Part shown: one piece after another, positions 57,223-64,000 of the stretch
How positions within the stretch are numbered: position 1 is the first letter of the stretch
Layout: each line of letters begins with the position of its first letter
Source of the DNA: Bacillus sp. BP-3
GTDB taxonomy: Bacteria; Bacillota; Bacilli; Bacillales; Bacillaceae_G
Assembly: GCF_028401955.1 (NCBI RefSeq)
Contig: NZ_JAQOTJ010000006.1
Span: forward strand, 1-64,000
Reading direction: 5' to 3'
Length of the DNA stretch: 64,000 bases
Position numbers and translations under genes: made by a program
The notes under the pieces: model-generated
What the model was told of the DNA's origin: nothing
Database searches by the model: none
What the model saw: the letters and a program-made list of their open reading frames with translations, nothing else

Positions 57223-58185
57223 ATGAAAAAAGTTGAACGGATTAATATCATTATGCGGTATATCAACAACCGCGCCCACTTTACAATTTCTGAAATCATG
57301 CGAGAATTTAACATCTCTCGTTCGACAGCTATTAGAGATATCAGAGAAATTGAAGCTATGGGGATGCCACTTGTCGCTGAAGTTGGAAGGGATGGGGGGT
57401 ATTTTGTCATGAACAACTCTGTCCTGCCCACTGTTCGCTTTACCGATAATGAGATCAAAGCTCTTTTTATTGCCTTTATGGCTACAAGAAATCAACAACT
57501 CCCCTATCTAAAGAGTCGTCATTCTTTAGCTGAAAAATTACTAGGCCTCATCTCAGAAAACCAGCAAGAGGATCTTGTTCTTTTAAATCAAATCTTGCTT
57601 TTTGAAGGGACCAACCCCAATAATCCCGATCTGCTTGATCTATCAGACCTCCCCCATCCTATGTTAGAAGAACTTATCCAAGTCCTGCTTCTTGATAGTT
57701 ATTTATTGATTACCATCAAAGAAGAGAAGGTAATCAAGTCTTATCCAATTTATCTCTTGCACCTTTATCGTGAAAAAAGCCTTTGGCTAATTGAAGGCTT
57801 TGACTTAAAGGAAGAAAAGAGACAGATTTTTCCTGTCGACAATCTCACCAATGTCAAACCATACCCTACGAAAAAAAGATTAAGTAAGAAAAAGATTTTA
57901 GAAAAACTAAGTAAACAGGAAGAAGCGATCAATCTTGTTCTTGAACTTGGTCCAAAGGCGATTGCTCAATTCAAAAAATACCATCCTTTAAAAGTTTCAA
58001 TTTCCTATACGAATCCTTACCAAACCACAGCCATTCTGAAGACTTTTATCAATGTTAATAATTCAGAAGAATTGACCGAAATAACAAATTGGCTACTTTT
58101 CCTAGGTGGGGATATTGAGGTCAGGGAAGTGCCAAAAGACGTCTTAGAAGGTTTACAAGAGAGATTATTCCTATACTGTCCATAA
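57223..58185 (+). CDS. HTH and WYL-domain transcriptional regulator (YafY type)
   Basis: 320 aa. The N-terminal DeoR-like winged helix (FTISEIMREFNISRSTAIRD, then IREIEAMGMPLVAE, GGYFV) is followed by a WYL-type ligand domain (SYPIYLLHLYREKSLWLIEG) and a C-terminal WCX-like part. It probably senses a small ligand and controls the divergent GyrI-like operon. The ATG at 57223 has AGGAGG upstream. Codons are richer in C-ending forms (ATC, CTC, CCC, ACC) than in flanking genes, which suggests import from another Firmicute. Confidence 0.88.
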   Translation: MKKVERINIIMRYINNRAHFTISEIMREFNISRSTAIRDIREIEAMGMPLVAEVGRDGGYFVMNNSVLPTVRFTDNEIKALFIAFMATRNQQLPYLKSRHSLAEKLLGLISENQQEDLVLLNQILLFEGTNPNNPDLLDLSDLPHPMLEELIQVLLLDSYLLITIKEEKVIKSYPIYLLHLYREKSLWLIEGFDLKEEKRQIFPVDNLTNVKPYPTKKRLSKKKILEKLSKQEEAINLVLELGPKAIAQFKKYHPLKVSISYTNPYQTTAILKTFINVNNSEELTEITNWLLFLGGDIEVREVPKDVLEGLQERLFLYCP

Positions 58186-58212
58186 GCAATGCCAGTTGCC
58201 AGTTACTCCTTA

Positions 58213-58362
58213 TTTTCGCACCCCCAGAAAAGATACAGATTTCTGAATGCTGGAAATAATTTTAAAGGGTTTTTATCAGCGCTGTTCTTTATTGAATTTT
58301 TAGTAAATGAGGTTTTTAATTGGCTAGTTTCAACGTCAAGAAGAGAAGAACAGGAAAACTAA
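58213..58362 (+). pseudogene. Truncated C-terminal end of a membrane protein gene
   Basis: An open frame without start reads HPQKRYRFLNAGNNFKGFLS, ALFFIEFLVNEVFNWLV, STSRREEQEN, stop. This looks like the true end of a membrane protein cut off by the cassette to its left. The parent is unknown. The rest of 58363-58625 is A/T-rich promoter-like sequence for the permease gene. Confidence 0.4.
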
Positions 58363-58625
58363 AATCATTATTGAATTAAAAAATGCTAAGCCTATGTAAA
58401 GGAATTCGGGGAAGTTAAATAGTATTAGAATGTGTTCATATGATTGTAACAGTGGATTATAGTAGCTATAGTGCAATTTGGATATAATAAAAAAGCAATT
58501 TCATCGTTTACTTACGTTGACTGGAAATGATTGTCTATTTTTACAATGTAGGATTAAGTATGATTATACGAAGTAAACATTCCGTGTTGAAGTTATATGA
58601 TAACTATAATTAGGGGGGGAAATGT

Positions 58626-60149
58626 GTGTCAAACACAAACATAGCCAAAAAATTGACTTTAGTATCCCTAGTATTAATGATTTTTACTTCTGTTTATGGA
58701 TTCAACAACATTCCAAGATCATTTTATAAGATGGGTTATGCCGCTATACCTTGGTACATATTTTCAGCCATAACCTTCTTTGTTCCTTTTGCATTAATGG
58801 TAGCTGAATTTGGTTCCGCCTTTAAAGAGGAAAAAGGTGGTATCTATTCATGGATGGAAAAATCCATCGGTCCAAAATTTGCATTTATAGGAACTTTCAT
58901 GTGGTATTTTTCTTATATAACTTGGATGGTCAATGTCGCATCAGGTATGTGGGTTCCGGTGTCAAATGCTATCTTTGGACAAGATACAACACAAAGCTGG
59001 ACTTTATTTAATCTTCGAGGACCTCAAGTTCTGGGGGTTTTAGGAATTGTATGGATTCTTATAGTAACCTATACATCAACTAAGGGTCTGGATAAAATAA
59101 AAAAGGTAACCTCTTTAGGTGGTACTGCAGTCTTGTTATTGAATGTATTTCTTTTGGTCGGTGCAATAGTAGTACTTATAGGTAATCATGGACATTTGGC
59201 GCAGCCGATTACAGGGTTACATTCATTTACTCAAACACCAAATCCTAAATATGCAGGAGATATTATTGCTTCGCTAGCATTTGTAGTATATGCCCTCTTC
59301 GCTTATGGTGGACTTGAAGCAGTAGGCGGTTTAGTGGATGTAACAGAAAATCCAGAAAAAACGTTTCCGAAAGGAATTCTTTTATCTGCAGCCATAATCT
59401 CTGTAGGGTATTCATTAGGAATACTATTAATTGGAATATTCACAAACTGGGCATCTGTAATGGGCATTGCGAATGTTAACCTAGGAAACGCAAGTTATAT
59501 AGTTATGGCCAATTTAGGCTACTCACTAGGTACCGCTTTTGGAGCAAGCCATGCTACAGCTACGGCTTTGGGATTTGGGGTTGCCAGATACATTGGACTT
59601 TCAATGTTCCTAGCACTGTCCGGTGCGTTCTTTACCTTAATGTTTTCACCGTTAAAGCAGCTGATTGAAGGAACACCTAAGAGATTGTGGCCCGGGAGAA
59701 TCGGTGAAACAAAGAATGGGCTGCCTGTTAATGCTATGTGGATTCAAGCTGTTATTGTTTGTGTAATGATCGCACTAATCGCTTTCGGTGGAAGCACAAT
59801 GGCGGCATTCTTTAACATACTCGTTTCGATGACTAACGTGGCTATGACAATACCGTATGTATTTATAGCACTTGCATTCCCGTATTTTAAGAGAAAAGTG
59901 GAAATCAATAAGCCGTTTATCGTATATAAAACACAATTGAGCGCAAATCTTTGGACATGGATTGTTGTTCTAACAGTTGGAATTGCAAATTTCTTTAGTA
60001 TCGTACAGCCGGCTTTAGAAGGGGATATACAAACAACCATTTGGAGTGTGGCTGGACCTGTTATTTTCTCAGTTGTTGCATGGTTAATGTATAGCAAATA
60101 TGAAAAAATACATGATATAGAAAAGCAGAAACAAAAGAAAATAAGTTAG
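58626..60149 (+). CDS. YjeM-like APC-superfamily amino acid permease
   Basis: 507-aa protein with about 12-14 helices. The start LTLVSLVLMIFTSVYGFNNI-PRSFYKMGYAAIPWYI is characteristic of the YjeM group within the glutamate:GABA antiporter (GadC-like) family. FAYGGLEAVGGLVDVTENPEKTFPKG is the APC core helix 6 region. The substrate is unknown. GTG start at 58626 with AGGGGGGAAA upstream. Monocistronic. Confidence 0.88.
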   Translation: MSNTNIAKKLTLVSLVLMIFTSVYGFNNIPRSFYKMGYAAIPWYIFSAITFFVPFALMVAEFGSAFKEEKGGIYSWMEKSIGPKFAFIGTFMWYFSYITWMVNVASGMWVPVSNAIFGQDTTQSWTLFNLRGPQVLGVLGIVWILIVTYTSTKGLDKIKKVTSLGGTAVLLLNVFLLVGAIVVLIGNHGHLAQPITGLHSFTQTPNPKYAGDIIASLAFVVYALFAYGGLEAVGGLVDVTENPEKTFPKGILLSAAIISVGYSLGILLIGIFTNWASVMGIANVNLGNASYIVMANLGYSLGTAFGASHATATALGFGVARYIGLSMFLALSGAFFTLMFSPLKQLIEGTPKRLWPGRIGETKNGLPVNAMWIQAVIVCVMIALIAFGGSTMAAFFNILVSMTNVAMTIPYVFIALAFPYFKRKVEINKPFIVYKTQLSANLWTWIVVLTVGIANFFSIVQPALEGDIQTTIWSVAGPVIFSVVAWLMYSKYEKIHDIEKQKQKKIS

Positions 60150-60177
60150 CCTTAAAATTCAAAAAGATAAAGATTGA

Positions 60178-60208
60178 AGTGAAGTACAATATGGCTTCAC
60201 TTTTTTTC
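60178..60208 (+). terminator. Terminator after the permease gene
   Basis: AAGTGAAG / CTTCACTT followed by a T tract. Confidence 0.88.
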
Positions 60209-60335
60209 TTGTCTAAAGCACCTCATTTAGATTTGTTACGGTAAATCTTATCATAAGTAAATGAGGTTGCATCCTAGTATGCGTTTTTTAGTAATGAAAA
60301 AGAGATCTAGGATTTATGTAGGAAAGGATGCATTA

Positions 60336-60431
60336 AATAAAGTGAAACTTCCATCAGTGGGGGTTTTTTCATCCCCCACTGATGGTTAGTTAAACCAATC
60401 GGGCTCTTACTGCCCGTTGATGCGGGATAAA
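60336..60431 (+). repeat. Structured intergenic repeat (ATAAAGTGAAACTT family), copy 2
   Basis: ATAAAGTGAAACTT, then a perfect 13-bp stem CCATCAGTGGGGG (60351-60363) / CCCCCACTGATGG (60373-60385). A second stem CGGGC / GCCCG and the closing GCGGGATAAAA follow. It matches copy 1 at 42750-42861 at both ends and in the CCCCAC stem core. Confidence 0.65.
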
Positions 60432-60448
60432 ATTGATGGTAAGTTAAT

Positions 60449-60479
60449 AGGCTTGTCCAAAATGGACAAGCCTGCTTTA
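60449..60479. terminator. Hairpin with T-rich tail
   Basis: AGGCTTGTCC / GGACAAGCCT stem with loop AAAAT, then GCTTTAT. Another IR, TTACCTAATGC / GCATTAGGTAA, follows at 60493-60530. Confidence 0.6.
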
Positions 60480-60539
60480 TAATAACCCAGTATTACCTAA
60501 TGCTCTATGATGATCTTAAGCATTAGGTAAAACGAAAAT

Positions 60540-60564
60540 ATGCCGCCGAAGATTTGTGCGGCAT
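60540..60564 (-). terminator. Terminator of the MFS gene at 60605-61777
   Basis: ATGCCGC / GCGGCAT stem; on the minus strand followed by ATTTTCGTTTT. Confidence 0.6.
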
Positions 60565-60604
60565 ATAAGATCGGTTTAGCTTTGTATCGTTTTAAATAAA
60601 CAAA

Positions 60605-61777
60605 CTAAATAAAAACTGCTGCTTTCTTTTTATGTTCCAAATTCCGATAAACAAGTGCAAGCAGCATCGACGGTATGGTACAAACAATCATCCCGATAAA
60701 GGCATATCTTGGCTCAATTTCGTATAAATAGGCACCGAAAATTGTAAATACGGCAGTGCTCCAGCTAAGAGCCAGCGCTGAATATATGCCTTGTGCTTTC
60801 GGAATCTGTGTATGTGAAATGTTTTTGACTAGGTATTTCATAAAGGCATAATGCCCCATCGCAAATGAGCATGCATGCAAGGTTTGCGCGATACAAAAAA
60901 CAATTACATTAGGAAAAGCAAATACTAATAGCCAACGTACGGAAGAACCAAGTGCTGCCAGTGCAAGTAAGGAGCCTACTGAAAAGTTTTGAAACTTCCG
61001 GTCTGCGATTGAGAAAAAAATGATTTCCGCGATTACGGCAATGTTGATAATTACACCTATTAAATATTTGGGTGCATGGATTTCTTGTAAAAAGAGATAA
61101 CCATAATTGTAATAAGAAGCGTGTGCCGCTTGCAGTAAAATTACTATAATGAGTACCAAACTAAAGTGCTTGATATGAAATAGTTTTAACATGCCTTCTT
61201 TTTGTGCTTGGTCTGATTGAGGCCTTTTAGATAGAATGGCAGGTGCGCGCATAAAACCAAGACACACGAATATTACTGTGCCAAGTAACAGGGCCCATAA
61301 AATCACTTCATCTCCAAGCATCCCTGTAAAGATAGATAAAATCATGCCGGCTAGGACGAATCCGATGGATCCCCATTGACGGCTTCTCCCGTAATCTTTT
61401 AATTGGTTACTTTGTACGAGTACGCCAGCAGCGCTATCTAAAGCAGGCATCAATGTTGGATAAAAAAAGTGGAATGCTAATGTGGCTATAAGTAAGCTAG
61501 TAAAGGAACTTGCCGGAATATAACACAGAATAGCAATCAGCGTACAGATTCCCGCCCCGTTTAATAAGGTTTTACTACTAAATTTCCCTGATAAATAAGG
61601 AAATGCAAATAATGTGGAAAGGCCTCTTGCAACTAAACCTAAGCTCATAATCAAACTAGCTTGAGGAACCGTAATTCCTTTTGTATGAATCATCCATCCT
61701 GTCCAATAGGGCAGAAAAATTCCCCATGTCATAAAAAAACTAAAAAACTGTATACTCATCCAGCGATGTGTGTTCAT
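60605..61777 (-). CDS. MFS transporter, HcaT/nucleoside symporter-like
   Basis: 390 aa with about 12 helices. The start FFSFFMTWGIFLPYWTGWM and GRSRQWGSIGFVLAGMILS (loop between halves) match the MFS_1-like group containing the 3-phenylpropionate transporter and NupG-like symporters. The substrate is unknown. ATG at 61777 with GGGGGG upstream. It is divergent from a Crp/Fnr-family gene with a palindrome between them. Confidence 0.87.
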   Translation of the reverse strand: MNTHRWMSIQFFSFFMTWGIFLPYWTGWMIHTKGITVPQASLIMSLGLVARGLSTLFAFPYLSGKFSSKTLLNGAGICTLIAILCYIPASSFTSLLIATLAFHFFYPTLMPALDSAAGVLVQSNQLKDYGRSRQWGSIGFVLAGMILSIFTGMLGDEVILWALLLGTVIFVCLGFMRAPAILSKRPQSDQAQKEGMLKLFHIKHFSLVLIIVILLQAAHASYYNYGYLFLQEIHAPKYLIGVIINIAVIAEIIFFSIADRKFQNFSVGSLLALAALGSSVRWLLVFAFPNVIVFCIAQTLHACSFAMGHYAFMKYLVKNISHTQIPKAQGIYSALALSWSTAVFTIFGAYLYEIEPRYAFIGMIVCTIPSMLLALVYRNLEHKKKAAVFI

Positions 61778-61826
61778 GCTGTATCCCCCCTATAGTTTGC
61801 ATGTTATCATGTAAGTACGAAAAAAT

Positions 61827-61846
61827 AATATGAGATATCTCATATT
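61827..61846. promoter_or_regulatory. Perfect 20-bp palindrome between MFS and Crp/Fnr genes
   Basis: AATATGAGAT-ATCTCATATT, 13 bp before the regulator ATG and about 50 bp before the transporter start. It is a probable operator of the adjacent Crp/Fnr-family regulator on the divergent pair. Confidence 0.6.
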
Positions 61847-61859
61847 TTTGAGGTGGATT

Positions 61860-62531
61860 ATGGAAATCTACAAAGGTGAGGAAAAGCGACTGCAGTTGAA
61901 GAAGAGCTCTATTGCGCATTTATTTTCTTTTCCAGTTGAAGAGTTTATGGAAGTGCATGAGTATCAACGGGATGAATGGATTATTCAAGAAGGTATGAGA
62001 ACGGATTTTCTATTTTATGTTATTGAAGGGAAAGCAAAGATATATGTAACACATCAAAATGGAAAAGTTTCCTTAATTAATTTTATTAACACAAATGAGT
62101 ACATTGGAGAAATGGAATTATTTAATGAGGTGTACTATACAAAAGGAATTCAAGCATCAATGAAGACCATTTGTTTTGCTCTTCCTATTCATCGTTGTCG
62201 CACACAATTGATGGAAGATGCAAAATTTCTACGTGAATTAACTAAGTTTTTAAGTATAAAGGCAACACTTATGGCTGCAAAGTATTCACAAAGCCTTGCC
62301 TTTCCGCTTGAAAACCGGCTTGCAGACTTTATTTTGCAAACAGCTTATGAAGGGGTTTATAAGGAGAAACACGTAACGGTTTGTGATTATCTAGGTGTAT
62401 CCTATCGTCACTTATTGCATGTACTAACACAATTTTGCGATAAAGGGTATTTGCAAAAGGAAGGACGTCACTATCGCATTCAGCAGCACAATCCACTATA
62501 TGAACTTGCTGAGATGTTGAGGAATAAATAA
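61860..62531 (+). CDS. Crp/Fnr-family regulator (YeiL-like)
   Basis: 223 aa. The cyclic-nucleotide-binding-like beta barrel (about residues 20-120, VHEYQRDEWIIQEGMRTDFL, YVIEGKAKIY, IGEMELF) is followed by a C-terminal Crp-type helix-turn-helix (VTVCDYLGVSYRHLLHVL, RHYRI). There is no N-terminal cysteine cluster as in Fnr. The ATG at 61860 has GAGGTGG upstream; an earlier in-frame start (61830) would overlap the palindrome. Confidence 0.87.
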   Translation: MEIYKGEEKRLQLKKSSIAHLFSFPVEEFMEVHEYQRDEWIIQEGMRTDFLFYVIEGKAKIYVTHQNGKVSLINFINTNEYIGEMELFNEVYYTKGIQASMKTICFALPIHRCRTQLMEDAKFLRELTKFLSIKATLMAAKYSQSLAFPLENRLADFILQTAYEGVYKEKHVTVCDYLGVSYRHLLHVLTQFCDKGYLQKEGRHYRIQQHNPLYELAEMLRNK

Positions 62532-62615
62532 CTAACTGCGATTCATAAATAGTGGTATGCCAAAATAGAAGAACAGACATTTACGCCGATAAAAACCTTA
62601 ATTTAACAAATCCAT

Positions 62616-62649
62616 GATTAGCTCCTACAATTGGGAGTTGGTCTTTTTT
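62616..62649 (+). terminator. Terminator after the Crp/Fnr-family gene
   Basis: AGCTCC / GGGAGTT hairpin (with G-U pairs) then GGTCTTTTTTA. 62650-62771 holds a further IR, GGGATTATG / CATAATCCC (62723-62750), and no gene. Confidence 0.6.
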
Positions 62650-62771
62650 ATGCCATGTAAATGTTAAATAATATCGTATATTATTTTCCTTTATAATTAG
62701 GCGGTGTAGTTCATATGGGAAGGGGATTATGGAATATTATACATAATCCCTATATTAAATTAGGAGTCAAA

Positions 62772-62873
62772 TTATTCAAGTAATCGTTCATTATCTCCAA
62801 CAGCAGGACTACCAATGGATACAGCCTGCCGCATATCATTCGTCAAGTATAAAGATACGCAAGGTTTATTCAT
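62772..62873 (-). CDS. 33-aa small ORF coupled to the MpaB-type gene
   Basis: MNKPCVSLYLTNDMRQAVSI then GSPAVGDNERLLE. The ATG overlaps the end of the MpaB-type gene by 8 nt and has AAGGGGAT 5 nt upstream, a strong coupled start. It could be a small partner or precursor peptide, or the stump of a truncated gene. The family is not recognised. Confidence 0.45.
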   Translation of the reverse strand: MNKPCVSLYLTNDMRQAVSIGSPAVGDNERLLE

Positions 62874-63999
62874 TTTTATCCCCTTTTTTTGCATCTCCAT
62901 CTATTCCCCATACCTCTCGTAGTTTGGTTGGTATGAGAAACGGGGTATATTCATAATCGGTGATAGAAAGTGACTGCCGTCTGAGCAATGCCAGTCCGAG
63001 CTGATTAGTCATACTTCCAAAAACACCTGAATAATCAGGATCAAGAAGACCCATTAGTTCTTTGAGTTTCATTAACTTTTGCCAATTGGAGCGGGGCACT
63101 TCCATCCAATCTGCAATTTCGTCTCCTACGATTTCTCGAATTAGAGCAGGAATAATGTTATCAAACATCTGACCCGGAATTAGATCTGCATGGTATTCGA
63201 GAAGAGCTTGAGTCATCTGAATTCCTTCGGGGGACGGACCATGATGTCTTCTTCCAATAGTTTTTGTTAACATTATTGATTGTTCCATGGTCTCTGGGAT
63301 AATGTCCTCCCGAACTCCTAGCATGGATCCTACGATTTTCCAAAAATATAGATAATCTTCGGCCTGTTTTTCTGTTATATTCATACCTAAACGGCGAAGG
63401 CCATCAATGATAACACTAGAGAAGGATAATAGAGTACCCAACAAGTCCTCCTGACAAATGGGGATCCCATTTTCTTTTTCGTTCCATCTACCAGTTTGTT
63501 GGATTAAGTGACGAATAGCCGAATGCATTAAACGAACTTTTTGGATCGCTTTGATTCCTTGTCCTTCGGATTCAAGACCATCTGGTGCCATGACATGAAG
63601 GACGAATTGTCCTGTTTCAGCTATCCTACGGTAGGCATTTTGACCTAAACGATAACTGAATGTAAGGACCTTAACACCTTTACGAGCTGCATAACAATAC
63701 ACAAGTGAGCCTGTTGCTAATAGTAAAGTGATAGCAATACCATGTTCCCGAAATAAGTCAGTTGCGTTTCTCATTCGGGCCCAGTCAACCCCTTGTGGAC
63801 AATAAGCTGTATCCCTCAGCCAACTTTCAATGTTATCAGGAAGCTCTTCTGGATAAGCTTGATCATTGTTAATTAATTGTTTCAACAAAGAGTTTACTGC
63901 ACCAACCTGACTATTTTTGAACAATTCTTTAATAATTCCATCCGGAATAGGGTCGCCTTCCATCCGTAAACTCTCCATAAACTCGTCGGTATATAACAT
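62866..63999 (-). CDS. MpaB/DUF2236-family oxygenase (start at the window edge)
   Basis: 377 codons visible. The DUF2236 (MpaB, rubber oxygenase-like heme protein) pattern is seen in GVDWARMRNATDLFREHGIA, LLLATGSLVYCYAARKGVKV, RIAETGQFVLHVMAPDGLES, IQKVRLMHSAIRHLIQQTGR and ICQEDLLGTLLSFSSVIIDG. The helix with RLMHSAIRH carries the likely heme-ligand His. An ATG lies at 63999, at the last bases of the window, so a longer N terminus or a different start cannot be excluded. Substrate unknown. Confidence 0.8.
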   Translation of the reverse strand: MLYTDEFMESLRMEGDPIPDGIIKELFKNSQVGAVNSLLKQLINNDQAYPEELPDNIESWLRDTAYCPQGVDWARMRNATDLFREHGIAITLLLATGSLVYCYAARKGVKVLTFSYRLGQNAYRRIAETGQFVLHVMAPDGLESEGQGIKAIQKVRLMHSAIRHLIQQTGRWNEKENGIPICQEDLLGTLLSFSSVIIDGLRRLGMNITEKQAEDYLYFWKIVGSMLGVREDIIPETMEQSIMLTKTIGRRHHGPSPEGIQMTQALLEYHADLIPGQMFDNIIPALIREIVGDEIADWMEVPRSNWQKLMKLKELMGLLDPDYSGVFGSMTNQLGLALLRRQSLSITDYEYTPFLIPTKLREVWGIDGDAKKGDKNE

Positions 64000-64000
64000 C

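Overview
The window reads as chromosome of a Bacillus cereus group bacterium (B. cereus / B. thuringiensis type). The evidence is low G+C, AAGGAGG-type ribosome binding sites, frequent GTG and TTG starts, the gene order rrn - pur operon - pcrB-pcrA-ligA-camS - rocA - gatCAB - dgkB - gabT/gabR/gabD, tandem lipoprotein polysaccharide deacetylases, B. cereus-type dispersed intergenic repeats, and a perfect match to the PlcR box, which is characteristic of this group. Species and strain cannot be named from the sequence alone.

Layout. 1-236: end of an rRNA operon (23S tail, 5S, terminator). 370-13726: PurR-box promoter, guanine riboswitch and the complete de novo purine operon purE-K-B-C-S-Q-L-F-M-N-H-D, with overlapping genes and short hairpins between some of them. 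13729-15500: minus-strand membrane and regulatory genes (ribbon-helix-helix protein, SPFH protein, DUF2892 protein) with a striking promoter palindrome. 15683-21830: pcrB, pcrA, ligA, camS. 22112-24590: TSUP transporter and P5C dehydrogenase. 24631-29064: mixed small genes, a broken PH-domain gene, an ArsA-type ATPase and a MarR regulator. 29226-33844: gatCAB amidotransferase and dgkB lipid kinase. 34131-38788: sigma-54-driven GABA catabolism module. 38834-44457: minus-strand M29 aminopeptidase, two polysaccharide deacetylases, and a nucleoside transporter under a second guanine riboswitch. 44596-53581: rRNA methyltransferase, Dus enzyme, DUF1456 protein, YgjP-like protease, drug-type MFS pump, HD protein and M20 peptidase, separated by decayed sequences and an IS-like inverted repeat.

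53883-55172 is the most unusual part. A perfect PlcR box and a promoter whose spacer is a perfect CcpA (cre) site precede seven tandem, near-identical genes of 26 codons each, repeated at about 161-170 bp. They encode hydrophobic, probably amphipathic peptides with no classical signal peptide, reminiscent of phenol-soluble modulins or leaderless bacteriocins. Each has its own strong ribosome binding site, and most are preceded by a conserved small hairpin. A strong terminator closes the array.

55268-64000: methyltransferase; a probably imported cassette (GyrI-like protein, unknown protein, divergent WYL regulator) next to a decayed gene end; a YjeM-like amino acid permease; an MFS / Crp-Fnr divergent pair sharing a perfect 20-bp palindrome; and an MpaB-type oxygenase gene coupled to a 33-codon ORF and running to the window edge.

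The genes link as follows. Purine supply is sensed twice by guanine riboswitches, once on synthesis and once on nucleoside uptake. GABA is degraded by GabT and GabD under the PAS-type activator GabR. Many promoters carry palindromes next to plausible regulator genes.
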